Positions 1 through 8,295 of a stretch of 35,886 nt of DNA are shown here, piece by piece. Made by a program: the position numbers and the translations under genes. Source of the DNA: Spirochaetaceae bacterium (GTDB taxonomy: Bacteria; Spirochaetota; Spirochaetia; SZUA-6; DRHE01); assembly GCA_020353535.1 (NCBI GenBank), contig CP070696.1, positions 3,515,823 to 3,551,708 of the forward strand, given 5' to 3'. How positions within the stretch are numbered: position 1 is the first letter of the stretch; each line of letters starts with the position of its first letter. The notes beneath the pieces were generated by a model that saw nothing but the letters and a program-made list of their open reading frames with translations, was not told where the DNA came from and did no database searches.

Positions 1-63
1 AGGATCCGAATCATCGGAGCGGGATACTGGCGTAAAGGAAGGGATATCTATGAGCAAGCGTAA
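1..63 (+). CDS. BrnT-like toxin, C-terminal fragment (cut by window edge)
   Basis: The reading frame is open from the first base and ends at TAA 61-63. It encodes about 20 residues, with the core IRIIGAGYWRKGRDIYEQ, which resembles the C-terminal end of BrnT-family ribonuclease toxins (typically an IRIIsAR...R..YE pattern). The stop overlaps the start of the next small frame by 14 bases, the usual toxin-then-antitoxin order of brnTA operons. The rest of the gene lies outside the window, so the call rests on this short tail and on the partner downstream. Confidence 0.45.
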   Translation, partial: RIRIIGAGYWRKGRDIYEQA

Positions 64-160
64 AAACAATGTATATACCGATGAACCTCTGGGCGATTTT
101 CGTGTGATTGATGATTTTCTCCCGCGGCTATTGGATCTGTACGCTGCGCGCCATCAATAG
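50..160 (+). pseudogene. CopG/BrnA-type antitoxin remnant with internal deletion
   Basis: A 36-codon frame starts at ATG 50, after the purine-rich stretch aaggaaggg, and ends at TAG 158. The N-terminal part (YTDEPLGDFRVIDDFLP) resembles the start of CopG-like antitoxins that accompany BrnT toxins. The last residues (RLLDLYAARHQ) resemble the end of the same family, where they normally follow the ribbon-helix-helix segment. About 40 codons between the two seem to be missing in frame, so the product should not bind DNA. The family match is from memory of the general pattern. It could instead be an unrelated tiny protein. Confidence 0.4.
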
Positions 161-218
161 CCTTTGCATGTATCCGAAGGCCGGGGTGGTTTTGCGCGAA
201 AAAGGTTGTCGGTAACAT

Positions 219-242
219 CCCTCGGCCGTTAGCGGCCGAGGG
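219..242. terminator. Perfect GC-rich hairpin at the end of the SYLF gene
   Basis: CCCTCGGCCG (219-228) pairs perfectly with CGGCCGAGGG (233-242) around the 4-base loop TTAG. The leftward SYLF gene's stop codon (229-231 on +) lies in the loop, so its last codons form one arm. There is no T-run directly after the stem; the nearest on the minus strand is about 12 bases further. It may act as a weak terminator or an mRNA 3'-end stabiliser. Confidence 0.4.
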
Positions 243-927
243 ATTTCGTATTGTCGCTGATCGTTCTCTTGAGTTGTACGGCCTCGGTTGGTAATTTCAG
301 GTCTTTGCGGCTTTGTATATCCCGGGGGCTGATGTAATCCACCTTGTAAAAGGCCGCATTCGCTTCATCGTCGATTTGAATCAATGCCCCGTCCAGACTC
401 AGGCCGGCGAAGAACCCGCGACTGCGTGAATAGGAGTAGATCTCCGCTTTCAACTGCGTATCGGTGCTGGCCCGAGCCCGCCGTCCGAGCGGTCCCGCTG
501 CCGCCGCCACATCGACGCCGAGGGTGAGATTGCCGCCCAAGATTCCGTCGACACTCCTCTTGGTTTTGAACACCAGAACGAAATCTGCGGACTGGGCGCC
601 GAGCTGCCAGCCGATGCTTCCGCCGGACAGGGTAATAAAGATCGGGTTGCTCCAAGCGCCTTTCACGTCCTTAAGCAAGAGCACGCCTTTACCGTACTCG
701 CCACCGACAATGAAGCCCACTTTCACAACACTTGGAATGATGGCCAGCCCCTCCGCATCCTGCAGCAGGTATTCAGGAACTGTCTTGTCCGGAATCGACA
801 TGATGTCCCGGAAGGCCAATTCAGCTTCCGCAACCCGTCCAATCTCCGCAGCCTGAGCCACTAGCAAAGCCGCCGGAATCAGCAGGCACACCAATACTCC
901 GATAAAAAGAGCTGATTTCATGTTCAC
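229..927 (-). CDS. SYLF-domain (YSC84/DUF500) lipid-binding protein, secreted
   Basis: The 232-residue product starts with a hydrophobic signal peptide (about residues 1-27, likely cleaved after AQA). The rest matches the SYLF/YSC84 fold: a segment reading EGLAIIPSVVKVGFIVGGEYGKG, followed by GGSIGWQLGAQSADFVLVF, a run of alanine and glycine (DVAAAAGPLGR), and YSRSRGFFAGLSLDG near the C-terminus. Eukaryotic SYLF domains bind phosphoinositides; the bacterial role is unknown but probably membrane-linked and periplasmic. The start is GTG 927, five bases from a strong GGGGGG ribosome-binding run; an in-frame ATG two codons later is the alternative. It lies 21 bases after the Hsp20 gene on the same strand, so the two are probably co-transcribed. 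Confidence 0.85.
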   Translation of the reverse strand: MNMKSALFIGVLVCLLIPAALLVAQAAEIGRVAEAELAFRDIMSIPDKTVPEYLLQDAEGLAIIPSVVKVGFIVGGEYGKGVLLLKDVKGAWSNPIFITLSGGSIGWQLGAQSADFVLVFKTKRSVDGILGGNLTLGVDVAAAAGPLGRRARASTDTQLKAEIYSYSRSRGFFAGLSLDGALIQIDDEANAAFYKVDYISPRDIQSRKDLKLPTEAVQLKRTISDNTKSLGR

Positions 928-948
928 GTTTTCCCCCCTTGTCTTGTT

Positions 949-1578
949 CTACTTGGATTGATGGCTCTTTCCAGAGGATCCTGCCGCGGAAGATTTTCCC
1001 GTCGATCGACCAGCGGTAGCGGAACCGCCGGGCTTGCTCGATTTTCCCTCCTCGGTAACGATCCGCACCTTGATCCCGTCCTTCTCCTTCTCCTCTTCCC
1101 GAGCGGGGATAACAACCCGGAGAAGTCCGTCTTTGAAGCGAGCCTCGACCTTATTTCTGTCGAACTTATCCTCCGGCACGTAGTAGCGCTGTTCATCGAT
1201 GCTCTTGAGTTTGAGGCGGCGTTTGAAGTATTGAATTCCCTCCTCCTCAGCCGCCTGCGGAGCTTTAGCCGAAAAGTAGAGGTAATCCCCTTTGAACTGC
1301 AGCTCGATGTCCTTCTCTTCGAAGCCAGCCAGGGCAATCTCGAAGACAATGCTCTTGTCTTTGGTCAAGAAGATGTTCATCGGCGGATAGGAATAATAGG
1401 GGTAGAAGTCTCCGTGGCTGTGCCACTTGAACTTATCGCGGAAATGCTCCCGCATCTCTTCGGCTGATGGAAAGCCCTCGGACATCTTTTCTCCAAAGGC
1501 TTCGCCGAAGCTCTGGGCACAGCGAAAGGCTTCGTCCATGATTTTGCCCAGATCGAAGGTGAATGTCTTTTCAGTCAT
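949..1578 (-). CDS. Small heat-shock protein, Hsp20/alpha-crystallin family
   Basis: A 209-residue ATP-independent holdase. The alpha-crystallin domain covers about residues 65-165, with PPMNIFLTKDKSIVFEIALAG at its start, the beta strands around LKLKSIDEQRYYVPEDKFD, and the hallmark A-x-x-x-x-G-x-L-x-V-x-I-P (ARFKDGLLRVVIP) near its end. The N-terminal arm is rich in Phe and Glu. The C-terminal 45 residues are a low-complexity Ser/Gly/Lys tail with no clear I-x-I oligomerisation motif, which is unusual. The ATG at 1578 is preceded by GGAGG at good distance. No CIRCE element was seen upstream. It is followed closely by the SYLF gene, suggesting a stress-linked pair. Confidence 0.93.
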   Translation of the reverse strand: MTEKTFTFDLGKIMDEAFRCAQSFGEAFGEKMSEGFPSAEEMREHFRDKFKWHSHGDFYPYYSYPPMNIFLTKDKSIVFEIALAGFEEKDIELQFKGDYLYFSAKAPQAAEEEGIQYFKRRLKLKSIDEQRYYVPEDKFDRNKVEARFKDGLLRVVIPAREEEKEKDGIKVRIVTEEGKSSKPGGSATAGRSTGKSSAAGSSGKSHQSK

Positions 1579-1836
1579 CCCAATACCTCCAAAAAGCGTA
1601 TTGTCAGTCCCTCCAACGAGGCGACCGGATGTTTAAGGTCCGTATTCAACGGCCCCTTACTCTCACGTAGAAAATACTCATAATCTGAGCAGATTCCAAA
1701 TCAAATGTACGCTGACATTGTTTGACGCGAAGTCGGGCAGCGGCGTATTGAATCCTGCCGTGGTCGCCTCTATGAGGGAAGGTGGATCCGTGCTATTTTG
1801 ATTATCTTCCATTATTGGGGTAGAAGGGGAGCTGTT

Positions 1837-3192
1837 TTGGGACATAGCAGCGGAGAAAAAAAACTTCACTACGGATGGATCATCGTGGGTTTGAGCGTGG
1901 CCATCACCGTCGGCGCCCTCGGATTGGGGCGATTTGGCTATACCGTGGTCTTGCCCAGCATGAAAATCGGATTGGGAATGAATGCGGTGAAAGCGGCGGA
2001 TCTGGCCACCGGGAACATGGTCGGCTACCTCTCCTTTTCCGTGATCAGCGGCCTTCTTGCTGCCCGCTTCGGTGCCCGGGCGGTCATCTCCTTCTTCTTG
2101 CTGGTCGTCAGCGTGTCCATGTTTCTATCCGGGCTGGCCAACAGTTACCCGTTAGCCCTGCTTGCCCGGACGTTGACGGGCATCGGCAGTGCAGGGGCGA
2201 ACATTCCGGCTATGGCCCTCGTGGCCGTGTGGTTTTCCCCCAGAAGGCGCGGTCTGGCTACGGGGATCGCCGTCAGCGGAGCCAGCATCGGTTTAGTCGT
2301 TACCGGCTTGCTGGTGCCCGTGATCTTAAGAAAGTTTGGTGCAGAGGGGTGGCGTTGGGCCTGGTTTGTCTTTTCCGCATTTGCGTTTTTGGTGGCAGTG
2401 CTCGCATCGATTTTCTTGCGGAACGCCCCCGGAAAAAAGGGATTGATGCCTGTGGGCAGCCAGGCAGGTCGCGCCGGCGCCACACCATTGGATAGACTCG
2501 GCGGAGAGCCACGCGGCAGCACCGCTAGTCCCCATAACAACTCCCAACCTCGCAGGGGCAACCAGACCAGAGAGAATAACACTGCACCCGAGGTGCTTGG
2601 TAGAGGCAGATTGAACTGGAGCCTACTATACAAATCCGGACAAATCTGGCACCTTGCGGGGATCTACGTGCTGTTCGGCTTCTCCTACGTGATCTATGCT
2701 ACCTTCTTTGTCGACTACCTTACCTCCGAAGTGGGTTTCCCCATCAGCCGGGCCGGCTCTCTTTGGTCGGCAATCGGGATGTTCAGTATCATCAGCGGCT
2801 TTATCTGGGGATCGGTGAGCGATCGCCTCGGGCGTAAGTACGGACTGGCTCTGGTCTTCCTTCTGCAAGGCACGAGTTACGCCCTGTTCGGATTGTGGCG
2901 CAGCGTTCCCGGTTTCTATCTGTCCGCCCTGTTCTTTGCCCTTACCGCCTGGAGCGTGCCGGCAATAATGGCCGCTTCAGCCGGCGATCTGTTGGGCACC
3001 AAAATGGCCGCCGCGGCCTTTGGCTTCATCAGCCTGCTGTTGAGTGTCGGCCAGGTCCTTGGACCTTTTGCTGCCGGCAGGATCGCCGCTCTCACCGGAT
3101 CCTACTCCTACTCCTTTTTGTCTGCGGCGCTTGCGGCTTTACTGGGAGCCGTTGCCGCCTTGTTTTTAAGGATGAGCGCTGCCCGGGAGTAG
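1837..3192 (+). CDS. Major facilitator superfamily transporter
   Basis: About 451 residues with 12 predicted transmembrane segments and a central cytoplasmic loop that is unusually long and polar (about residues 210-260, rich in Gly, Asn and Arg). The first half contains LHYGWIIVG, GLLAARFGARAV and LARTLTGIGSAGANIPAMA, and the second half has the motif-A copy GSVSDRLGRKYGLA. This fits the YbfB/YjiJ-like or oxalate/formate-type MFS groups; the substrate cannot be told. The frame is open from TTG 1798, but TTG 1837 has AAGGGGA six bases upstream and directly precedes the family-typical N-terminus, so I use it. A weak -35-like TTGACG lies near 1730. It converges on pelG with a 34-base gap. Confidence 0.85.
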   Translation: MGHSSGEKKLHYGWIIVGLSVAITVGALGLGRFGYTVVLPSMKIGLGMNAVKAADLATGNMVGYLSFSVISGLLAARFGARAVISFFLLVVSVSMFLSGLANSYPLALLARTLTGIGSAGANIPAMALVAVWFSPRRRGLATGIAVSGASIGLVVTGLLVPVILRKFGAEGWRWAWFVFSAFAFLVAVLASIFLRNAPGKKGLMPVGSQAGRAGATPLDRLGGEPRGSTASPHNNSQPRRGNQTRENNTAPEVLGRGRLNWSLLYKSGQIWHLAGIYVLFGFSYVIYATFFVDYLTSEVGFPISRAGSLWSAIGMFSIISGFIWGSVSDRLGRKYGLALVFLLQGTSYALFGLWRSVPGFYLSALFFALTAWSVPAIMAASAGDLLGTKMAAAAFGFISLLLSVGQVLGPFAAGRIAALTGSYSYSFLSAALAALLGAVAALFLRMSAARE

Positions 3193-3226
3193 AACGCTGA
3201 GGGGAGGGCAGCTGGCTTTCCGTGGT

Positions 3227-4603
3227 TCAGGTGGTGTAGCGGGCTAAAACGAGGCGGTCGGCCTTGTGCACCGTTTTAAAGAGGAACAGTGCGCAGACAA
3301 CGGATGCAACCATTCCGGCAGCCAGGTAGCTGAATCCGAAAAATTCAGTCCCGAGGAGTACTGTTGCGAGGGATCCGGCCAAATTAACCGTGAAGAAGGC
3401 CAGGGCGGCGATGAAGGAGGAAAGGTACTGCTCGAAGTAAAACAGGAAGGTCATTTCAGTGAGAAACAACAGCTGAAAGAAAACGGCCAGCATGGTTATT
3501 CGCAGCAGGGAAACGTCGATGCCGCTGAAGATGCGTCCCAGAGATGGTGCCAGAATCAGAAAGGCTGCGGTGATCACTCCCTGAAACAGGCTCTGTTCCC
3601 GCAAGCCCTGCCGTAGTTTCGCCAAGAGAAGATGCTTGCGCTTTTGGATGTCCGCCAGGATGCCCGCATTCAGGGACTGCAGGAAGTCCATCAGGTAGGA
3701 ATAAAAATCGGTCTCCAAGACCACGATAAAATACACCAGCCCTGGTATCATGGTCAGATTGGCCATGTATACGGGAATGTCGTAAGAATCGAAGAGCCTG
3801 AAAAAGGTACCCGGTATGGGCTGCCCCACGGCAGCCCAAAAAACCATCTTGTCGATCCAGATACCCCAGTAGTAGAACAATCCCGAGAGAAAGAGAAAAC
3901 GATATTTGGGAAAGTAAACCGCCAGATTCTTGATTGAGTCCTTAAGCTCACCGGGCCGGTACTCTTGAAAACAGAGGATGAGCAGCAGGATCACCGTGAA
4001 TCCCTGACCGACCACAAATCCCAGCATCGCTCCTCCCAAAGCGAGGATTCGCCCCAGGATCAACACTCCGACCACCGAGAGGGTCATGCCGCCGAGAAAC
4101 ACAAGGAATATGGCCACGTACTTCTTCAACAGGCTGATGAAGATCATCAGCAGCCAGGCCAGGTTGATGACCACGAAGAAAGCCACGGCGAAGCTCTTGA
4201 ACAATATAGGACGGGACAACCCGGAGGTGGAGACCCGCGTCATGGCTAATACAGCAATACCGGCAGCCAGAACGATCACGATCAGGGAAAAAAACATCAG
4301 CAGAGAGGCGGCCTGTCTGTGCTTCTTCAGATAGATCAGGTCGGCGAGCAGCCTGGTGAAGATGTAATGACTGCCGCCGAAGATAAACAGGCTGAAGGCG
4401 TAGCTGTAGATTATTACTCCCATGAACAAGGTACGACCCTCTTGGAGGGTGAAATCCGCGAATCGGCCGATCAGAAAGATCCCGATTATGGACAGCAGCC
4501 AGGGACCGGCCACAATCATAATGCCGCTCAAAGCCACCTTTACGAACGAGCCGATCCCGCCCTTGCGCAGGACCCGTTGGAGCTCAAAACCGATTCCAGC
4601 CAC
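3227..4603 (-). CDS. pelG: PelG, inner-membrane Pel polysaccharide transporter
   Basis: A 458-residue polytopic membrane protein with about 12 helices. The start MAGIGFELQRVLRKGGIGSF and the following GPWLLSIIGIF segment are typical of PelG, a MATE/Wzx-like flippase of the MOP superfamily thought to help move Pel across the inner membrane together with PelD, PelE and PelF. Family length is about 456 residues, so this copy is complete. It is last in the leftward pelDEFG operon, starting 2 bases after the pelF stop, which suggests translational coupling. No obvious terminator hairpin follows it. Confidence 0.93.
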   Translation of the reverse strand: MAGIGFELQRVLRKGGIGSFVKVALSGIMIVAGPWLLSIIGIFLIGRFADFTLQEGRTLFMGVIIYSYAFSLFIFGGSHYIFTRLLADLIYLKKHRQAASLLMFFSLIVIVLAAGIAVLAMTRVSTSGLSRPILFKSFAVAFFVVINLAWLLMIFISLLKKYVAIFLVFLGGMTLSVVGVLILGRILALGGAMLGFVVGQGFTVILLLILCFQEYRPGELKDSIKNLAVYFPKYRFLFLSGLFYYWGIWIDKMVFWAAVGQPIPGTFFRLFDSYDIPVYMANLTMIPGLVYFIVVLETDFYSYLMDFLQSLNAGILADIQKRKHLLLAKLRQGLREQSLFQGVITAAFLILAPSLGRIFSGIDVSLLRITMLAVFFQLLFLTEMTFLFYFEQYLSSFIAALAFFTVNLAGSLATVLLGTEFFGFSYLAAGMVASVVCALFLFKTVHKADRLVLARYTT

Positions 4604-4605
4604 GA

Positions 4606-6039
4606 CTACACGACCTCGGATGCATCGATTTGTTCGCCCGACGTGGAAGCGTTGATGTGCTGCAGGTATAAATCCCCGTAGGTTTGAAAGACCTTGTCGC
4701 GATCGTAGAAGCGAACGACCCGGTCCCTGTTTTTTTGCACGATTATCTCCATTTCCTGCGGATGTTCGTAGATGTACCTCACACCGGCCGCCAGCTTCTC
4801 CGGATCTTTGGAAGGGGCGATGAAGCGATCGTCGAAGTCGATCAGTTCCGCCACGTTTCCGACCCGGGTAGCCACCACGGGTACACCGGCGCAGTACGCT
4901 TCAAGGATGACCAGAGGTTGCGCTTCCCGCACACTCGTAAGCAGCAGGACGTCCAGGAACGAGTAGTATTCCCGCACGTCCTGGCGACCAGTGAAGATAA
5001 ATCGATCGGAAAGTTTAAGGCTCTCCACCAGGATTTGACAGTCTTCGAAATAGCCGGGATCCTCTTCCGTGGGTCCGATACAGTGGAACACCGCCTCCGG
5101 AATCGTTTCACTCACAATTTTGGCCATGGAGATAAAGGTTTTGATGTCCTTGATCGGCACCACCCGGCCTACCAAGCCCACATGAAATCCCTCTTTTTTT
5201 CGTCGTGCAACCTGGGAGAAAAAAGGTACGTCGATGCCATTTGGAATGACCCGGGTTTTACTTTCCGCAGCGCCAAGCTCGATCTGCAGCCGCCGGTTGT
5301 GCTCGAACAGGGCGATAATCAGATCGGCGTAGCGGTAGCTCAGACGGCTCAAATTATTGTAGATCCCGATCCACATGTCCCGCTGATAGCCCCGGATAAA
5401 TTGGGCTTTACGGATCTCCATCTCCCGTTCTTTGTGGTACAATCCGTGTTCAGTCAGGATGAAGGGCTTCCCCTTTCGTATTTTCGCGGTCAAAGCGGCC
5501 AGTCCCGCGTATCCTGTAGAAACGGGGTGATACAGATCCGCCTCCGGCGCGCTATCCCCAAGAATCGCGAACATCATGTCGTGGGCGGACTTCCAGGCCC
5601 AGAAGTAGTCGGAGAAAGCATAGGCTGGATTTTTTTTCTGGTTTTGGGAAGTCAGCAGATGCCAGCCGGCCTCACTTTTTATGCCGTCCGCATACACTGA
5701 ATATCCGGTTGGTATTTCTTTGACAATACCGTCCACCTCCGGTGCAATACCGTTGAGCAGCGGATTGTGAATGGCGATGATCTCATCGATCAGAGCCCGC
5801 ACGTTGGCGGGCCCGCGCCGACTTCGAGTTGGTGCCGATAGTACCATATCCTTGTGAGTGATCACGTTGGCTGGAAGCTCGTAATTGAGTGGTTGATCCT
5901 TAGTCGGGGAAATGGTGTAGAGCACGAAGTTGATGTTCTCTAGATAGCGTATCAACTGGTGGACCCAGGCCGACACACCACCGGTGACGTAGGGATAGGA
6001 GCCTTCCAGGATCAAACAGACCGTGGGTCGTTCCGTCAA
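4606..6039 (-). CDS. pelF: PelF, cytosolic GT4 glycosyltransferase of Pel synthesis
   Basis: A 477-residue GT-B glycosyltransferase. The N-terminal stretch ILEGSYPYVTGGVSAWVHQL is the PelF signature. The C-terminal Rossmann half carries VGLVGRVVPIKDIKTFI (about 287-303) and the GT4 E-x7-E motif in EAQPLVILE (E372 and E380), which binds the nucleotide-sugar donor. In Pseudomonas PelF uses UDP-sugars and polymerises Pel; the donor here is inferred to be similar. The start codon overlaps the pelE stop (ATGA, 6036-6039). Soluble, and probably recruited to the membrane by PelDEG. Confidence 0.95.
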   Translation of the reverse strand: MTERPTVCLILEGSYPYVTGGVSAWVHQLIRYLENINFVLYTISPTKDQPLNYELPANVITHKDMVLSAPTRSRRGPANVRALIDEIIAIHNPLLNGIAPEVDGIVKEIPTGYSVYADGIKSEAGWHLLTSQNQKKNPAYAFSDYFWAWKSAHDMMFAILGDSAPEADLYHPVSTGYAGLAALTAKIRKGKPFILTEHGLYHKEREMEIRKAQFIRGYQRDMWIGIYNNLSRLSYRYADLIIALFEHNRRLQIELGAAESKTRVIPNGIDVPFFSQVARRKKEGFHVGLVGRVVPIKDIKTFISMAKIVSETIPEAVFHCIGPTEEDPGYFEDCQILVESLKLSDRFIFTGRQDVREYYSFLDVLLLTSVREAQPLVILEAYCAGVPVVATRVGNVAELIDFDDRFIAPSKDPEKLAAGVRYIYEHPQEMEIIVQKNRDRVVRFYDRDKVFQTYGDLYLQHINASTSGEQIDASEVV

Positions 6040-6773
6040 TGGATTCCCTCAAACCAATAATCCAGGAAGGCCTGGCTTTCTTCATCCAGTTGCCCCTGTC
6101 GCGCCCTGAGACGGTCGCAGAGATTCTGGACTCCAGTGATGTCTTTTTGTTTGAATGCCACCTCCATTTCGAGCCGCAGATATGAAATATCCTCCCGGTC
6201 GGGAAGTTGGTTTATGATGCGTTTGGCCTGATCCGTGAGTCCAAGGGCCACGAGGATGCGAACAACCAGGACGACATCACCCTTGCCCAGATGTTTCAGC
6301 TTGTTGAGTTTCTTGATATATCCAAAGGCCTCTCTGAGATAGAAATTGCGGATCGAACCGGGGTGAATCTGGGCCAGCTCGAAATACTGCCGCACCAGCG
6401 ATCGCAGGGTACTGACACTCGCTCCCTGCTTCAGTTTGCCTTTAAGCTCCTCGATCCGTTTGGTGTAGCGGGTTTCGATCATGTTGATGCTCTCTGCGGC
6501 AAACAGAGCCACCTCCGCATCGGGATGGCGGAGCAACTTGCTTAGAATGCGCATCAGGAAAAGATTGGTATCCAGATCAAGATGAGGGCGAGAGAGAACG
6601 CGGTCGATGGCATCGAGGTCTATGGGCTCTTCGTCCAGCGGTTTGATCGATGTCCCCAAATACACACAGGCTTCTATCGGCAACAGGTTGGCTTCCACAG
6701 CGCGCATGGCGGTATTGGGGGTCCTGGGACGATAGGCGTCGGGGCTGCGGCGAAAATAGTCAAACTCCAGCAT
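6036..6773 (-). CDS. pelE: PelE-like helical repeat protein
   Basis: A 245-residue alpha-helical protein placed exactly where pelE lies in Pel operons, between pelD and pelF. It has TPR-like helix pairs (residues about 95-235: AALFAAESINMIETRYTKR, then FYLREAFGYIKKLNKLKHL and ITGVQNLCDRLRARQGQLD). Pseudomonas PelE has two membrane helices before its TPR domain; none are visible here, so this copy appears soluble and must reach the membrane by binding PelD or PelG. The function is inferred from position and fold. It ends in an ATGA overlap with pelF and starts 23 bases after pelD. Confidence 0.7.
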   Translation of the reverse strand: MLEFDYFRRSPDAYRPRTPNTAMRAVEANLLPIEACVYLGTSIKPLDEEPIDLDAIDRVLSRPHLDLDTNLFLMRILSKLLRHPDAEVALFAAESINMIETRYTKRIEELKGKLKQGASVSTLRSLVRQYFELAQIHPGSIRNFYLREAFGYIKKLNKLKHLGKGDVVLVVRILVALGLTDQAKRIINQLPDREDISYLRLEMEVAFKQKDITGVQNLCDRLRARQGQLDEESQAFLDYWFEGIH

Positions 6774-6796
6774 CGCTTCCTCTACATGTTTTGCTT

Positions 6797-8224
6797 CTAG
6801 ACCTTCTGCATCTCCAGTATGTTTTCGGCGATCTGCAGCAATCCTTCTGCTTCCAGCTGCTCTTCGCTCAAAGAGGCATAACCGACCATGACTTCGAGGT
6901 TCACGATTTGTTCGTTAAGGGTCCACTCTTTTTCATTGATTACGCTCAGGGCTTCGAGACTGAACAGGGAAGCGCCGTCGTAGTCGAGGTTGGGGTACAA
7001 CAGGGCGATCTGGCTCTCATCTTTGTAGTGAAAGAGCCGGGCTTTGTTTCTGGAAACGATCACCATTTGGCCGGCCAGCTGGCTTACCAGCTTCAGCGTG
7101 TTTTCCCGGCCATACTTTTCCAACAGAGCGTCGAAATTGTTCAACTCCAGAATCAGTACACTCAGAGTTTCTTTGTTTTGTCGAGCCCGCTGTAAGGTGT
7201 TGTTCAACAGGGAGAAGAACTGGGCAAAGCCGGGGAGTCCGGTCAGCGGATGCATCTCCGCCTGGGTGACCACGGCCGCATACTCCACGACCCGTTCCAA
7301 AGCGGGGGCTGCCAAAGCCAGGATCATCGTAATCAGTTTTTCTGTGTAAATGTTGTACTTGGCGAATGGCATATTCGCAATATTCAGGACACCCCAGATT
7401 TTACGTCCCGCCGCGACCGGGAAGGTCATGATGTTGTGCCCCCGGTCCATCTGCCGGAGATTCTCGTACTGCCCGAGCATTTTTACCGAGAAAATAGTAT
7501 TGTTGCGCAATACCCATCCTTCTATGCTGTTCTCCACCGAGACGATAGTCGGTCGCGAGGCGCCTTCTTCCCAGCCGCGGTTCACCACCAGGTGCAGGTC
7601 TCTGCTCTCCGGATGAACTTCCCAGATCGAGATTACCGATGCGCCGGAGAAGCGCTGTACCGTGGTGAGAATCGTCTCCAGTGCTTTGTCCAAATTCAAA
7701 GAGTAGAGCTCCTGGATGTCCGAATGCAGCGCCGTTATCGAATCCTGCTGCCGGGATACTCTCTGCTCGAGTTCCTGGTTGATCGTCTGCAATACCCGTT
7801 TCTGCTTGAGAAGTTCCCCTTTCTGGCGGGAGAACAGCCGCACCCTCTCTCTCTGTTTGGTCAACCTTCCGGCCTGAGCGTCACGGATCAATCCAAGGAT
7901 GTACACGGATACGAGGGTGACGGCCATCGGTACCAGGGCGAGGCTGCCAAGATCGAACCAGTACGACAGTCCCCAGGTGCCGGGTTGGAATAGGTTTATG
8001 GCCAGGGGGATTGGGAGAGCAATGACGACAGCGGAGAACAGCAAACTGAGAAGGCCGTAATACTTCCCATAATAGGCAGCCACGATCAGGGCCAGCAGGA
8101 GGAAAGGATTGAAGGAACCTCGGAAAAAACCGGGATTTTCTCGGAAAAACAGATTAACGGCGCCGATCGCTACAGAAAAAAGGAGCAATTCGCCGATACG
8201 GATAATGGGTTTTTGAGATCTCAT
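6797..8224 (-). CDS. pelD: PelD-like GAF plus degenerate GGDEF membrane protein
   Basis: A 475-residue protein. Residues 1-115 hold three or four membrane helices, 115-165 a coiled coil, about 175-310 a GAF domain (FSGASVISIWEV, SVENSIEGWVLRN), and about 320-475 a degenerate GGDEF domain. PelD is the c-di-GMP receptor that switches on Pel synthesis. Here the active-site position reads KDESQ (401-405) rather than GGDEF, as expected for a non-catalytic PelD. The inhibitory-site motif, normally RxxD five residues before it, reads RNKA (392-395), so the key aspartate is absent. First gene of the leftward operon; divergent from the PelB-like gene. Confidence 0.85.
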   Translation of the reverse strand: MRSQKPIIRIGELLLFSVAIGAVNLFFRENPGFFRGSFNPFLLLALIVAAYYGKYYGLLSLLFSAVVIALPIPLAINLFQPGTWGLSYWFDLGSLALVPMAVTLVSVYILGLIRDAQAGRLTKQRERVRLFSRQKGELLKQKRVLQTINQELEQRVSRQQDSITALHSDIQELYSLNLDKALETILTTVQRFSGASVISIWEVHPESRDLHLVVNRGWEEGASRPTIVSVENSIEGWVLRNNTIFSVKMLGQYENLRQMDRGHNIMTFPVAAGRKIWGVLNIANMPFAKYNIYTEKLITMILALAAPALERVVEYAAVVTQAEMHPLTGLPGFAQFFSLLNNTLQRARQNKETLSVLILELNNFDALLEKYGRENTLKLVSQLAGQMVIVSRNKARLFHYKDESQIALLYPNLDYDGASLFSLEALSVINEKEWTLNEQIVNLEVMVGYASLSEEQLEAEGLLQIAENILEMQKV

Positions 8225-8256
8225 TCATCCTGTACTATGTTCACATGAGGTACTGT

Positions 8257-8284
8257 ATTATACCCATAGAGAACGCGTAGGCAA
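8257..8284 (-). promoter_or_regulatory. Probable sigma-70-type promoter of the pelDEFG operon
   Basis: On the minus strand a perfect TATAAT lies at 8257-8262, with TTGCCT (four of six matches to TTGACA) at 8279-8284 and a 16-base spacer. The -10 box is about 33 bases ahead of the pelD start. The same AT-rich core holds TATTAT on the plus strand (8256-8261), so the divergent PelB-like gene may share it. A full -35 for that direction is not evident. Confidence 0.5.
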
Positions 8285-8295
8285 AGGGAGGAGTC

